Source: CAYQUC01 sp964514215 (GTDB lineage: Bacteria; Pseudomonadota; Gammaproteobacteria; UBA6429; Thiohalophilaceae). From it: DNA of 64,000 bases. The notes below the pieces were generated by a model that was not told the origin of the DNA, did not search any database, and was given only the letters and a program-made list of their open reading frames with translations. A program made the translations under genes and the position numbers. Of the stretch, positions 9,595 to 19,156 are shown in pieces (position 1 is the stretch's first letter; each line of letters opens with the position of its first letter). Location: the NCBI GenBank assembly GCA_964514215.1, contig CAZEPW010000003.1, positions 1 through 64,000 on the forward strand. The letters run 5' to 3'.

Positions 9595-10346
9595 TGGCGA
9601 AAAAAAATAAACAATCAAATAAAATTAATCAAGTAAACCAAGTTCTTGAGTCTTGCTCATTATTGTTTGCGATATTAAAACCTTTTCGAGCACATGATCG
9701 TGGTGCAAGCGTGCCTGCGGATTATAAAAAAAATATAATGTCCGGGTTCGATACACTTGAACGTACGGCGTATGAATTAAAAATTAGCGCTCCTACCATT
9801 AAAGAAACAAAATACGCGATGGCCGCCTTTGTTGATGAAACAATTCTATGTTCTGATTGGTCTGAACGTATGGCTTGGATGTCCAATCCACTGCAACTTC
9901 AATTTTTTGGGGAACATTTAGCAGGAGAAGGTTTTTTTAAACATCTTGCAAAATTGAGACAAGCTGGAACAGCAAATACCGATATTATTGAATTGTATTA
10001 TGTTTGTTTACAATTGGGCTTTGAAGGTGTTTATCGATTACAAGGCATGGAACAATTGATGGCTTTGCAAGTTGATTTACGCAGCCAGCTTGAAGATTAC
10101 AAAAAAATTAAAAATAGAACATTATCTCCAACAGGATTACCTGAATCTGGATTTATTTCTCATATGCGTAGAGAAGTTCCTAATTGGGCGATATCAATAT
10201 TTACCGTTGCAATAATATTTTTTACTTATATGGGTTATTCAATGATTATTGAGAATCAATCTGAAAACGGGGTAAAAAATATTCTCGCATTGCATGATCA
10301 AATGAATCCGCGTAAAGCGAATCGTTTAGGGACTACAAAACGATGA
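9594..10346 (+). CDS. tssL: T6SS inner membrane protein TssL (DotU family)
   Basis: TssL is an inner-membrane component of the TssJLM complex. The cytoplasmic DotU domain fills about residues 20-190 with the typical 'AAFVDETILCSDW' and 'GEGFF' segments. A single C-terminal membrane helix follows at about 201-221, with a short periplasmic tail. There is no OmpA-like peptidoglycan-binding extension, so this is the short form. Its end overlaps tssM by four bases (ATGA). Confidence 0.95.
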   Translation: MAKKNKQSNKINQVNQVLESCSLLFAILKPFRAHDRGASVPADYKKNIMSGFDTLERTAYELKISAPTIKETKYAMAAFVDETILCSDWSERMAWMSNPLQLQFFGEHLAGEGFFKHLAKLRQAGTANTDIIELYYVCLQLGFEGVYRLQGMEQLMALQVDLRSQLEDYKKIKNRTLSPTGLPESGFISHMRREVPNWAISIFTVAIIFFTYMGYSMIIENQSENGVKNILALHDQMNPRKANRLGTTKR

Positions 10347-13300
10347 ATATGTTGATGGCAATGTTTAAGAGTGTCGTATTGAGTAAGGCTGGTGTCACAA
10401 TAACTGCGCTAGTTTTATTAGTTACTTTAGTATGGGTTGCAGGACCATCAGTTGGTTTAACCGATAAAGGAATTCGTTTTATTATTATCGGTGTGATTGT
10501 TGCTATCGCATTAATTTATCTTGTTGTTTCTTGGATGATAACCAAGAAAAGAGGCTCTCAGTTACAAGATGATTTGCAGGAACTTGATTCAAATGATCAT
10601 TCCGTTGAAATTGAAGCATTAAAAGAAAAAATGAATGAAGCGATCGCTTCATTAAAAACTACTGAGCTTGGTGTTAAATATCAAGGTAGTAGTGCTTTGT
10701 ATGCCTTACCTTGGTATATGATTATTGGTCCATCGGCTGCGGGTAAAAGCACTTTACTTCGAAATTCCGGATTAAATTTTCCTCATAGCCAATCCGATGA
10801 TATTGATGTTCGTGGTTTTGGTGGGACGCGTAATTGCGATTGGTGGTTTTCTGATGAAGCTATAATTTTAGATACCGCTGGTCGTTATACCACTGAAGTT
10901 GACGATAATGCAGAGTGGAAAGAATTTTTATCTTTATTGACGAAATATCGAAAGCGTATGCCGATTAACGGTGTGATCATTGCGTTGAGTATTTCTGATT
11001 TATTAACAGCTGATGAGGAAGTTTTAAATTGGCACGTTAAAGTTATTCGAGATCGAATTGAAGAGCTTATTTTAGAGCTAGGATATTTATTTCCATTTTA
11101 TATCACTTTTACTAAATGCGATTTATTAAGTGGTTTTCAGTCATACTTTAATGATTTAAATGAAACAGAACGCAATCAAGTCTGGGGTTCAGTTTTAGTT
11201 GATCTTAAAAAAGGCGAAGACCCTAGTGATTTAATTGCAGCAAAACTCGATCAGCTTTATGTTCGGTTGTGTGATTTACGAATACACAAACTTTCAGTAC
11301 AACGTAAACATGAAATTAAAGCAGAGATTTATGATTTTCCTTCTCAGTTTCAAGCAGCATCAAATCGTTTAATTGAATTTATTAATTTATTGTTTAAAGA
11401 TAATCCTTATCAGGAAATGCCTGATTTTAAAGGTGTCTATTTCACTAGTGGTGCGCAAGAAGGGGTTCCTTTACAACGCATTGTTGGTAATCTTAGAGAA
11501 GCTTTTGGATATGTTGAGCATTCAGAAAAACCTGAAGAGACTGCTCCTAAAAGTTTTTTCATCAACAAATTGTTGCGCGATGTAATATTTAAATCGCCGC
11601 GAGATATAATGAAAAGTCGACGGCATCGTCGAATGCATCGACTGGTAAAAACCAGTGTGGTGTTTACCAGTTTAACGTTGGTCATTGGTAGTGTTTTATT
11701 ATTGAGTACAGCATTTACTGCAAATGCACTGTTGCTTAGTAGTGGTTCTAGAGTGGTAGAAAACCTACATGATATTAGTAAAGTAAAAAATATAAATTAT
11801 CCCGAATATTATTCTGCATTACGTGACGTTTATGAACATTATGAATTATTAAAAAAATATGATTTAGATAATCCGTGGTATGCCAAACTAGGTGTTTATA
11901 AAGGCAGTGAACAAATTAAACCCATTGAAGGGATTATTGTGGCTTCAATGGAACATAATTTTTTGCCTTCAGTATCAAAATTATTAGAAAAAACTGTTCT
12001 TAAATATAGTCAGCGTTGGCAGACAGTTGCTTCTGAAAAAGTAGCAAGTAAACTTAGAATTGGTTATTACCAGACTCTTAAAACATATTTGATGTTGACT
12101 GATCCTGCAAGAATTGATGCAGGAGTAGCATCACCGACTTTGAATAAAAGCTGGAAAGCGATTATAAAATTCAAATCTAAAGCAGAAACATCTAAAAACA
12201 TAAATATAATTCCCGAAGCTTATATGAAGGATATGATTCTATTATATCTTGAACATATGCAACTTCCTGAAACCGATATGATGTATGCGTCTAAATGGCG
12301 ACAGAATACGTCTCTGGTTAAATTGGCTCGTTCTCATCTACGTACGCCGCCGAATGCTGAACTTTTGTTTGCTCAACTTAAAAGTAAAGGTAATGCTGAG
12401 TTACCCAGCAAGCCTTTTAAAAAATTGGTTAACGTGTCAGGGAATAACTATTTATCCAATGAACTTGAAGTGCCAGGGTTTTACACTAAAGAAGGTTGGG
12501 ATTCTTATGTCTCTCATGAGATTTGGAAGTTAGTTAATTCAGCTAGCCGAGGTGACTGGGTTCTGGGTACTGATATTAAAGCTATATCTGCAGACGATAA
12601 ATCGTTAACACAAATTGATGAAGCTTTATTAATACAATTAACTCGTGACATACGTTATATGTATTTTAATAATTATATAAGCGTTTGGTATAAATTCATT
12701 AAAAACTTTAGAGTTAAACGATTTGCAACTATTAGTGATGCAGCAAATAAACTATTACTACTTTCTCGATCTGATGGGCCTTTAGCTGAAACATTTAAAA
12801 TGATTGGAGAAAATATTAATTTAGAGGAAATTAGTTGGGATACTAACGGCCAACGCATTATTCAAAAATTGTCGTTAGAAGATATTGCCAAGAAAAAAGT
12901 AATTCAAAAAACTTTTGTAAAAGAATTAGATCGACCATTTCATGATATGCGTCGTTTTACCAACCCTGGTGAAAAACGCACAGTCAGTGAATTAATGAAT
13001 CAATACTTATCGGGTTTGTCTGGTTTACAAGCAGAAATGGAACGTATACGTGCTTCGAGTGAAATGGAGCGTGAGTCAGAAATTTTTGCATCGAGTATGT
13101 TAGGTGGAGCTGGTGGTAAGAATGAGATGTATAAGAGTTGGGTAACAACCACGGGATTACTTAATGGCAATGAAGTTAGAACCCGACGAACATTAGAGTT
13201 GTTTCTGATGGACTCTATCCAAAATTCTTGGAAAGTTATCATGCGTGTGGCCATGAAAGAGGTGCAATATAAATGGGAAAATATGGTTGTTAGAGAGTTT

Positions 13301-14008
13301 GAAGACCGTATACGTGGAAAATTTCCTTTTGCTAATAATGGGCCGGATGCCCCTATTGATGATGTCGCTGAATTCTTTAGACCTAAAGATGGTATTTTGT
13401 GGTCCTTTGTCAATAATGAACTTGCGCCTTATTTGGTGAAGCGTCGTTCAAGTTGGAAAGAAAGAAATTGGCTTGGGATAGGTCCTAATTTTCAAAAATC
13501 GTTTTTTGCGGTTTTAAAGAAAGCCCATGGAATAACAAGTGGTTTGTTTCGTCGTGGTAACGATGAACCGAACTTAACTTTTTCTCTATATCCAATACCA
13601 ATTTCAGGTTTAGATGAAATTACAATTGAGACCAATGGTCAAGAGTTTCGATATCGAATGGGGCCACAGGAATGGCGTAAATTTAAATGGCCTGGTGATA
13701 GCGAACAAAGTGGTGCGCGGATTGTTGGTATTTCTGATAAACGTAATGTTCGCGCCGAAATAGAAGAAGTTGGTGTTTGGGGTGTGTTTCATTTATTTAA
13801 AAAGGCAAAAATGACACGAGAACGTGGCACACAGTTTAATACTGTATGGTCAATAGAAACACCAAACGCTAAATCGGTAAAAATACAATTTAAGCTAAAA
13901 GCGGATAAACAAAATAATTTATTTAGACCCGGTGTGTTATCAAGTTTTGTATTGCCAAAAAAACTGAGCATGAGAAACCCTTCACGTGAACCTACTAGAC
14001 GGAATTAG
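10343..14008 (+). CDS. tssM: T6SS inner membrane protein TssM (IcmF family)
   Basis: TssM spans the inner membrane and periplasm and connects TssL to TssJ. The 1221-residue protein has two N-terminal membrane segments (about 16-35 and 45-66) and a cytoplasmic NTPase-like domain with intact Walker A (GPSAAGKS, G129-S136) and a 'DTAGRY' motif. A third membrane segment lies near 438-460, and a large periplasmic region ends in a beta-rich domain. Because Walker A is intact, nucleotide binding is possible; in some TssM proteins it is lost. The gene overlaps tssL and is followed 2 bp later by tagF. Confidence 0.96.
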   Translation: MNMLMAMFKSVVLSKAGVTITALVLLVTLVWVAGPSVGLTDKGIRFIIIGVIVAIALIYLVVSWMITKKRGSQLQDDLQELDSNDHSVEIEALKEKMNEAIASLKTTELGVKYQGSSALYALPWYMIIGPSAAGKSTLLRNSGLNFPHSQSDDIDVRGFGGTRNCDWWFSDEAIILDTAGRYTTEVDDNAEWKEFLSLLTKYRKRMPINGVIIALSISDLLTADEEVLNWHVKVIRDRIEELILELGYLFPFYITFTKCDLLSGFQSYFNDLNETERNQVWGSVLVDLKKGEDPSDLIAAKLDQLYVRLCDLRIHKLSVQRKHEIKAEIYDFPSQFQAASNRLIEFINLLFKDNPYQEMPDFKGVYFTSGAQEGVPLQRIVGNLREAFGYVEHSEKPEETAPKSFFINKLLRDVIFKSPRDIMKSRRHRRMHRLVKTSVVFTSLTLVIGSVLLLSTAFTANALLLSSGSRVVENLHDISKVKNINYPEYYSALRDVYEHYELLKKYDLDNPWYAKLGVYKGSEQIKPIEGIIVASMEHNFLPSVSKLLEKTVLKYSQRWQTVASEKVASKLRIGYYQTLKTYLMLTDPARIDAGVASPTLNKSWKAIIKFKSKAETSKNINIIPEAYMKDMILLYLEHMQLPETDMMYASKWRQNTSLVKLARSHLRTPPNAELLFAQLKSKGNAELPSKPFKKLVNVSGNNYLSNELEVPGFYTKEGWDSYVSHEIWKLVNSASRGDWVLGTDIKAISADDKSLTQIDEALLIQLTRDIRYMYFNNYISVWYKFIKNFRVKRFATISDAANKLLLLSRSDGPLAETFKMIGENINLEEISWDTNGQRIIQKLSLEDIAKKKVIQKTFVKELDRPFHDMRRFTNPGEKRTVSELMNQYLSGLSGLQAEMERIRASSEMERESEIFASSMLGGAGGKNEMYKSWVTTTGLLNGNEVRTRRTLELFLMDSIQNSWKVIMRVAMKEVQYKWENMVVREFEDRIRGKFPFANNGPDAPIDDVAEFFRPKDGILWSFVNNELAPYLVKRRSSWKERNWLGIGPNFQKSFFAVLKKAHGITSGLFRRGNDEPNLTFSLYPIPISGLDEITIETNGQEFRYRMGPQEWRKFKWPGDSEQSGARIVGISDKRNVRAEIEEVGVWGVFHLFKKAKMTRERGTQFNTVWSIETPNAKSVKIQFKLKADKQNNLFRPGVLSSFVLPKKLSMRNPSREPTRRN

Positions 14009-14010
14009 TA

Positions 14011-15033
14011 ATGTTTGGATTATTTAACAAGGAAAGTAAACCTACTCAACGAGCCATTAAACAGGATATTGTGGGGTGTACGGGTAAGTTACCGGTGCAT
14101 CCAGAATTTATAAAATACAATATTAAAACTCGTGATACTGTTGCACTTGATAGGTGGATACATGAAGGTGTGTCACTATTAAATCGTCGGTTTGGAGATA
14201 AGTGGAAAAATAACTTCAAGGAATCTCCAATTCATAAATTTGTGTTTACCGGAATAGAGACATCTCGAACGATTACCGGGGTAATAAATCCTAGTCAGGA
14301 TAGTAGTGGCAGGCACTATCCTTTTTGTGGTTTTACTTCTATAGATAATCCAGTTTATAAAGAATTGCAATCATTGTTAGTTCATTCATACCGTAGTTAC
14401 TATGAAGATGTCATTAATTTAATGCAACAGGATTGGACGGGGTTATCGATTGCTAATGTTACCCAATCTATCGATTCAACAAAAAAAATAACAGATAATT
14501 TAACGAAAGGAAAAATACTCGACAATACCATTGAGTTATTGAAATCACATATTATGGTTGATTTCTGGAATGAATTATTGCCTGAGGCAGATTTAGAAAA
14601 ACGCGCGGCATTAATTAAGACAACTATTGCGACATTACAAACAGTCGCTAGACGTTCACCATCGAGAGTCAATTGGGGGATAAGATTACCGTTATCGACT
14701 AAGATTGATTCGACTCAATATATAACCTTTTGGTTACAATTGTGCGAATTAATATTAGGTGGTCGAACGTGGAGTGCGCATTATTTTTGGAATTATCCAG
14801 CGCCGACATTTCCAGCAAGGTTAACCATTTTTTTTAAACCAGTATCACCTTCGTATTTTTCACAGATAGTTGACTCTAGTAAACAAGACAATAATATCAT
14901 CGATATACTGTCTGAAATGGAAAGTTGTAGTTGTGATATGAATAAAATGACTCATCTTGTTAATCAAGATGATATGACCCTTATGGATGCCGTTCAACAA
15001 TGGCGTTCCCATGACGTAATGAGCGGAAGCTAA
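14011..15033 (+). CDS. tagF: T6SS-associated protein TagF
   Basis: TagF is a cytoplasmic post-translational regulator of T6SS; in Pseudomonas H1-T6SS it represses assembly and acts alongside Fha1 and the PpkA/PppA pathway. The N-terminal part carries the family motifs 'GCTGKLPVHPEFI' and 'SRTITGVINPSQDSSGRHYPF' (each quoted in part). At 340 residues it is longer than minimal TagF domains, with an extra C-terminal half that includes 'FWLQLCELI' and 'WSAHYFWNYP'. It sits between tssM and tssA with almost no spacing. No kinase or phosphatase gene of the threonine phosphorylation pathway is in the cluster. Confidence 0.88.
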   Translation: MFGLFNKESKPTQRAIKQDIVGCTGKLPVHPEFIKYNIKTRDTVALDRWIHEGVSLLNRRFGDKWKNNFKESPIHKFVFTGIETSRTITGVINPSQDSSGRHYPFCGFTSIDNPVYKELQSLLVHSYRSYYEDVINLMQQDWTGLSIANVTQSIDSTKKITDNLTKGKILDNTIELLKSHIMVDFWNELLPEADLEKRAALIKTTIATLQTVARRSPSRVNWGIRLPLSTKIDSTQYITFWLQLCELILGGRTWSAHYFWNYPAPTFPARLTIFFKPVSPSYFSQIVDSSKQDNNIIDILSEMESCSCDMNKMTHLVNQDDMTLMDAVQQWRSHDVMSGS

Positions 15034-15036
15034 GAT

Positions 15037-16734
15037 ATGAATGATACTACAATAATCGAAGACTCTAATGATTCTGATGTTGTTGAGAGTAAGCTTGTTG
15101 ATGAGCCAAAAGTTGAGTCAGGAGTAGCATCTGATTCAACGGCAGTTTCAGATAAGGACCCTAATGAGGATTCTGGAGCAGAAAAAATAATTGAAAAAAG
15201 TACAACCGATGTTCCAGATTGGGTCGGTAGTACATTTGATCCCTTCTCATCTAATCCAGAAGGTGAAGATCCGCGTTACAGTGATAGTTTCGTTGCCATA
15301 AAGCAAGAGATTGATAAGCTTGCAGATACTGATTATCAACTTGTTATTGATGAAGCAATTTCGATTTTAACGACCGAAGCTAAAGATTTGCGAGTGGCCG
15401 GGTATTTAATCTTAGGGCTGATTTATCTTGAAGGGGTAAAAGGTCTTGTTATTGGCTTACAAGTGTATGTGCAATTACTTGAAAATTATTTTGAGAGTAG
15501 TTTTCCTAAAAAAATAAATGCAAAAATTACGGCAATTACCTGGCTTAATAACAATAAAATATTATTTTATTTGGGTAATGACGAAAATGAAATTGAGTCT
15601 TATCAATTAGATGAAGTTTCAGAATTAATTACAAAATTAAACAGTCTTGTTAAAGATGGCTTTTCAGGAAATGATGATATTAGCATTCCTGAGGTTACTA
15701 TCCTGAATGCGTGGTTGGAAAAAAATAAAAAATTAGCAAACGCCAAGATACAACAAGCCGAGGCTAAACAAAAAGCAGCAGCGGCTTCTTCTGCAACCTC
15801 AAGCACAGTTTCTTCAACGGGTGGTTTGAGCCCATCTCTCGGGGCAATTCAATCTGATAAAGATGTAATTAATGCGATAAAAACATTAGCTAAGCATTTA
15901 ATGAGTAGTGAGCAGTATATTCAGGCAATTGGCATTAGTCGATCAATTAACTGGAGTTTAACCAGTTTACCGGTTAATGAGAATGGCAAAACCAGATTGC
16001 CAGCTCCTAGAAAAACTGGATTAAATACTATAAAACAACTTATTGCTAAAGGTGATAATAAATCGGCTTTAGTTCAAAGTGAAGCAATGATGTTTGAGCC
16101 AGGAAGTAATTTTTTGTTGGATTTGCAATTATTATCTTTTACAGCAGCTAAAAATATGAAACGTGAAGATGTATCAAAATACATTGCATTACAGACCTCT
16201 ATTTTTCTTCAGCGCTTAGAAGGTATAGAAACTTTGAAATTTAACGATGACTCTCCATTCGTTCAAGCAGATACTAAAATTTGGTTGGATGAAATTAGTG
16301 CCATGGGGGGTGGTGGTACAAGTTTACAGCTTGAGCTTGATGAAGCTTTAGATGAAACAATAACGCAGGCTAGAAGTGTTGCTGAGAGTAAAAATCTACA
16401 AGAAGGATTAGCCGTTTTTTCTCAATATAATGCTTATTCAGAAAAACAACGTTTTAAAATGAAATTGCAAATGGCTGTGATGTGCTTAGAAGATAATAGG
16501 TCTGAGCTAGCTTTACCTGTTTTGGATGATTTATGCGATAAAGCTGAACAATATTCTTTAGCTATGTGGGATAGTTCATTGCATATTTTATTATTAAAAC
16601 ATACTCAAAATGCAATACGTGGAATGATCGCAACATCAACAGATGATGAAAAAATTCTATATGAAAAAAGGTTAGTAACAATATCAAATCAAATATGTAA
16701 AACTGATATTCAACAAGCACTTAGTGTTTTATGA
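15037..16734 (+). CDS. tssA: T6SS cap/chaperone protein TssA
   Basis: TssA proteins prime baseplate assembly or coordinate sheath and tube polymerisation. The 565-residue protein starts with an acidic, disordered tail (about 1-60). An ImpA_N domain follows (about 75-195, containing 'DPRYSDSFVAIKQEIDKLAD'). An Ala/Ser-rich linker lies at about 230-260, and the C-terminal part is helical. The C-terminal half suggests the VasJ/TIGR03362-type long form rather than the short capping form. It follows tagF by 3 bp and is the last gene before a hairpin and tssB. Confidence 0.88.
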   Translation: MNDTTIIEDSNDSDVVESKLVDEPKVESGVASDSTAVSDKDPNEDSGAEKIIEKSTTDVPDWVGSTFDPFSSNPEGEDPRYSDSFVAIKQEIDKLADTDYQLVIDEAISILTTEAKDLRVAGYLILGLIYLEGVKGLVIGLQVYVQLLENYFESSFPKKINAKITAITWLNNNKILFYLGNDENEIESYQLDEVSELITKLNSLVKDGFSGNDDISIPEVTILNAWLEKNKKLANAKIQQAEAKQKAAAASSATSSTVSSTGGLSPSLGAIQSDKDVINAIKTLAKHLMSSEQYIQAIGISRSINWSLTSLPVNENGKTRLPAPRKTGLNTIKQLIAKGDNKSALVQSEAMMFEPGSNFLLDLQLLSFTAAKNMKREDVSKYIALQTSIFLQRLEGIETLKFNDDSPFVQADTKIWLDEISAMGGGGTSLQLELDEALDETITQARSVAESKNLQEGLAVFSQYNAYSEKQRFKMKLQMAVMCLEDNRSELALPVLDDLCDKAEQYSLAMWDSSLHILLLKHTQNAIRGMIATSTDDEKILYEKRLVTISNQICKTDIQQALSVL

Positions 16735-16761
16735 ATATTGTTTTTATTTGTTAATTCAGTG

Positions 16762-16785
16762 AACATCATACTTAAACATGGTGTT
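16762..16785 (+). terminator. Hairpin between tssA and tssB
   Basis: An 8-bp stem (AACATCAT/ATGGTGTT, one G-U pair) with an 8-nt loop lies in the 84-bp gap before tssB. There is no U-tract. It could mark partial termination or an mRNA processing point at the start of the highly expressed sheath genes. Confidence 0.35.
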
Positions 16786-16818
16786 GACTAAACTTAGGGC
16801 TTACAGAAGGAGAGTAAA

Positions 16819-17340
16819 ATGGCTGATAGTTTTCAAAATGAAATTCCGAAGGCACGCGTTAATATAACATTAGACGTTGAAACTGGGGGTGCACGTAAAA
16901 AGCTCGAGTTGCCAATGAAACTGCTTAGTGTCGGTGATTTTAGTGGAGGTAAAACTAAAGGAAAGTTGGCACACCGCGAGCGTATTAATATTAATAAAAA
17001 TAATCTTGATTCAGTATTAAATGAGTTATCACCGGAAGCAAAATTTACCGTTGATAATGTTATTGCTAATGACGATACTGAAATTGCTGTGAATTTAGAA
17101 TTTAATTCATTTAAATCATTTCACCCTGAAAGTGTTGTAAAACAAATACCTCAACTTGAAAATTTATTGTCGATGCGTAATTTGTTAAAAGATCTTAAAT
17201 CTAATCTGCTTGATAACGGTACGTTTAGAAAAGAACTTGAAAAAATTATTAAAAATCAACCTGAGCTTGAAGATTTGAGGTCTGAATTGGAAAAACTTGC
17301 ACCAGAAGTTAAATCAGAAGCAGCTCCGGAAGCTGAATAA
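16819..17340 (+). CDS. tssB: T6SS contractile sheath small subunit TssB
   Basis: TssB (VipA) pairs with TssC to form the contractile sheath. The 173-residue protein has the family start 'IPKARVNITLDVETGGA', the 'ELPMKLLSVGDF' segment, and a helical C-terminal end with 'LRNLL'-type heptads and 'LEDLRSELEKLAPE'. A strong RBS (AAGGAG) precedes the ATG, consistent with high expression. tssC follows after 60 bp. Confidence 0.97.
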   Translation: MADSFQNEIPKARVNITLDVETGGARKKLELPMKLLSVGDFSGGKTKGKLAHRERININKNNLDSVLNELSPEAKFTVDNVIANDDTEIAVNLEFNSFKSFHPESVVKQIPQLENLLSMRNLLKDLKSNLLDNGTFRKELEKIIKNQPELEDLRSELEKLAPEVKSEAAPEAE

Positions 17341-17400
17341 ATTAATTGAATAGAATGAAGTAAAAAAATTCACTTCGTCATAAAGATTTAGGAGAACGAA

Positions 17401-18933
17401 ATGGCAATTCAAGAACATTCAAAAGGCTCAACTACAGAAGTAGAAGAGCAGGAAGACGGTAATATCTACGAACGTCTTTGTAAATTAGTTGATGTTGCAC
17501 CAGTCGAAGAAGGACTAGAGTTAACCAACTTTAGCGATTTAAAGGGCATGGCAGACACATCTGCAAATCAACGTTTAACTGCTGCATTAAGTGTTTTTAT
17601 TGATGTAATATCAAAATCAAGTTCTTCAATTAAGAAAATTGATAAAGTATTACTTGATAGCTATATTGCTGGTATCGATGCGACTATAAGCAAACAGCTT
17701 GATTTGATTTTACATCATGAAAAATTTCAAGAAATTGAATCAACATGGAAAGGCTTAAAATATTTAGTTGAACGAACTGATTTCAAGAAAAATTCAAAAA
17801 TTGAATTGCTTGATGTTAGTAAAGAAGAGATGCGTGAAGATTTCGAAGAAGCACCAGACACAACGCAATCAGGATTATATAAACACGTTTATATTGATGA
17901 GTATGATACTCCTGGGGGCGAACCAATTACCGCTATTGTTTCTAATTATCAATTTGAAAGTACAGCTCAAGACATTGCCTTGTTAACTGAAGTTTCACGT
18001 ATTGCTTCTGTAGCGCATTGTCCTTTTTTAGGAACGGTTGGACCAAAATTCTTTGGTAAGAAAGAGATAGATGATATTCCAAAAATTCATGATTTAAGTA
18101 CATACATGGATAAAGCTGAGTACATTCGATGGAAAGGTTTCCGTGAATCTGAAGATTCTCGATACATTGGTTTAACGTTGCCACGATTCTTATTACGCCT
18201 ACCTTATGGCCAAGAAAACAACCCTGTGCGTTCATTCAATTATGAAGAAACTGTGAACGCAGAAGGCAGTGAAAATTATCTATGGGGTAATGCCAGTTTT
18301 GCTTTTGCGGCCAATATGGCTAATAGTTTTAAAGAAAATGGTTGGTGTGTGAATATTCGGGGACCAGAGGCTGGTGGTAAAGTAGAAAATTTACCGATTC
18401 ATTTATATGATGCTGGGCGAGGATTGCAAGGCAAGATTCCAACTGAAATCATCATTCCTGAAACTCGTGAGCTTGAATTTGCAAATCTTGGTTTTATTCC
18501 ACTAAGCTATTACAAAAATAGTGATTATGCATGTTTCTTTTCCGCTAACTCGGTACAAAATCCAACCGAGTACAATACTCCGGAAGCGACGGCGAATAGT
18601 AGAATTAATTCACGCTTACCTTATATATTTCTTGTGTCTCGATTAGCACATTATTTGAAGGTATTGCAGCGTGAAAATATTGGTTCGACAAAAGATCGTC
18701 AGGCGTTAGAAGATGAGTTAAACGAGTGGATTCAAACTTTAATAACAAAGAAAAACAATCCCGGACCAGAATTGATAGCAACTCATCCGTTACGAGATGC
18801 TAAGGTTGAAGTTAAGGAAATTCCATCAAACCCTGGTTACTATAGTGTTTCCTTATTTGTTATGCCACACTTTCAAATTGAAGGGGTTGATATTAGCTTA
18901 TCACTGGTTTCGCAAATGCCAAAATCAGAATAA
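17401..18933 (+). CDS. tssC: T6SS contractile sheath large subunit TssC
   Basis: TssC (VipB) is the large sheath subunit and carries the region recognised by ClpV. At 510 residues it is slightly longer than the usual 490-500, with a longer N-terminal tail. Typical segments are 'FQEIESTWKGLKYLVERTDF', 'VSNYQFESTAQDIALL', 'FLLRLPYG' and 'ENFLW'-like 'ENYLWGNA'. The RBS is strong (TTTAGGAG). After the stop, 223 bp of structured non-coding sequence separate it from hcp. Confidence 0.97.
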   Translation: MAIQEHSKGSTTEVEEQEDGNIYERLCKLVDVAPVEEGLELTNFSDLKGMADTSANQRLTAALSVFIDVISKSSSSIKKIDKVLLDSYIAGIDATISKQLDLILHHEKFQEIESTWKGLKYLVERTDFKKNSKIELLDVSKEEMREDFEEAPDTTQSGLYKHVYIDEYDTPGGEPITAIVSNYQFESTAQDIALLTEVSRIASVAHCPFLGTVGPKFFGKKEIDDIPKIHDLSTYMDKAEYIRWKGFRESEDSRYIGLTLPRFLLRLPYGQENNPVRSFNYEETVNAEGSENYLWGNASFAFAANMANSFKENGWCVNIRGPEAGGKVENLPIHLYDAGRGLQGKIPTEIIIPETRELEFANLGFIPLSYYKNSDYACFFSANSVQNPTEYNTPEATANSRINSRLPYIFLVSRLAHYLKVLQRENIGSTKDRQALEDELNEWIQTLITKKNNPGPELIATHPLRDAKVEVKEIPSNPGYYSVSLFVMPHFQIEGVDISLSLVSQMPKSE

Positions 18934-18990
18934 ATTTATTTATTTTTTTACATAAATGTTAGAGAATATATATATTTTCTGTTACTATTG

Positions 18991-19032
18991 ATTACAAACA
19001 AGTATGAAAATATTTTCATACTTGTTTGTAAT
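18991..19032. repeat. Perfect 42-bp palindrome between tssC and hcp
   Basis: Reading inwards from both ends, bases 18991-19011 are the exact reverse complement of 19012-19032, with no mismatch. As RNA it would form a stem of about 19 bp with a tetraloop. It is preceded by a second, smaller near-palindrome at 18961-18980. It lacks a T-tract after it, so it is not a standard intrinsic terminator. It may be an RNA stabiliser or processing hairpin, or a site for a dimeric DNA-binding protein. Confidence 0.9.
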
Positions 19033-19081
19033 AAACAAGACGTTTGTTGCAAATGAAAGAATACCAATGAGGTATTAGAGG

Positions 19082-19137
19082 GAGACAAGCCGTACTAAAT
19101 GATTTAGATACGTCTCGTCACTATAATCTTGCAAGAT
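19082..19137 (+). promoter_or_regulatory. Structured hcp 5' leader
   Basis: The leader just before hcp holds nested inverted repeats. CGTA-CTAAAT (19091-19100) pairs with ATTTAG-a-TACG (19102-19112), with an outer GAGAC/GTCTC pair (19082-19086, 19112-19116) that competes for one base. A 12-bp palindrome ATCTTGCAAGAT follows at 19126-19137, 5 bp before the RBS AGAAGGAG. GGA motifs at about 19078-19083 and in the RBS could bind CsrA/RsmA proteins, which are known to control T6SS in pseudomonads. The regulation is inference. Confidence 0.45.
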
Positions 19138-19156
19138 AATTAGAAGGAGTTTTAAA

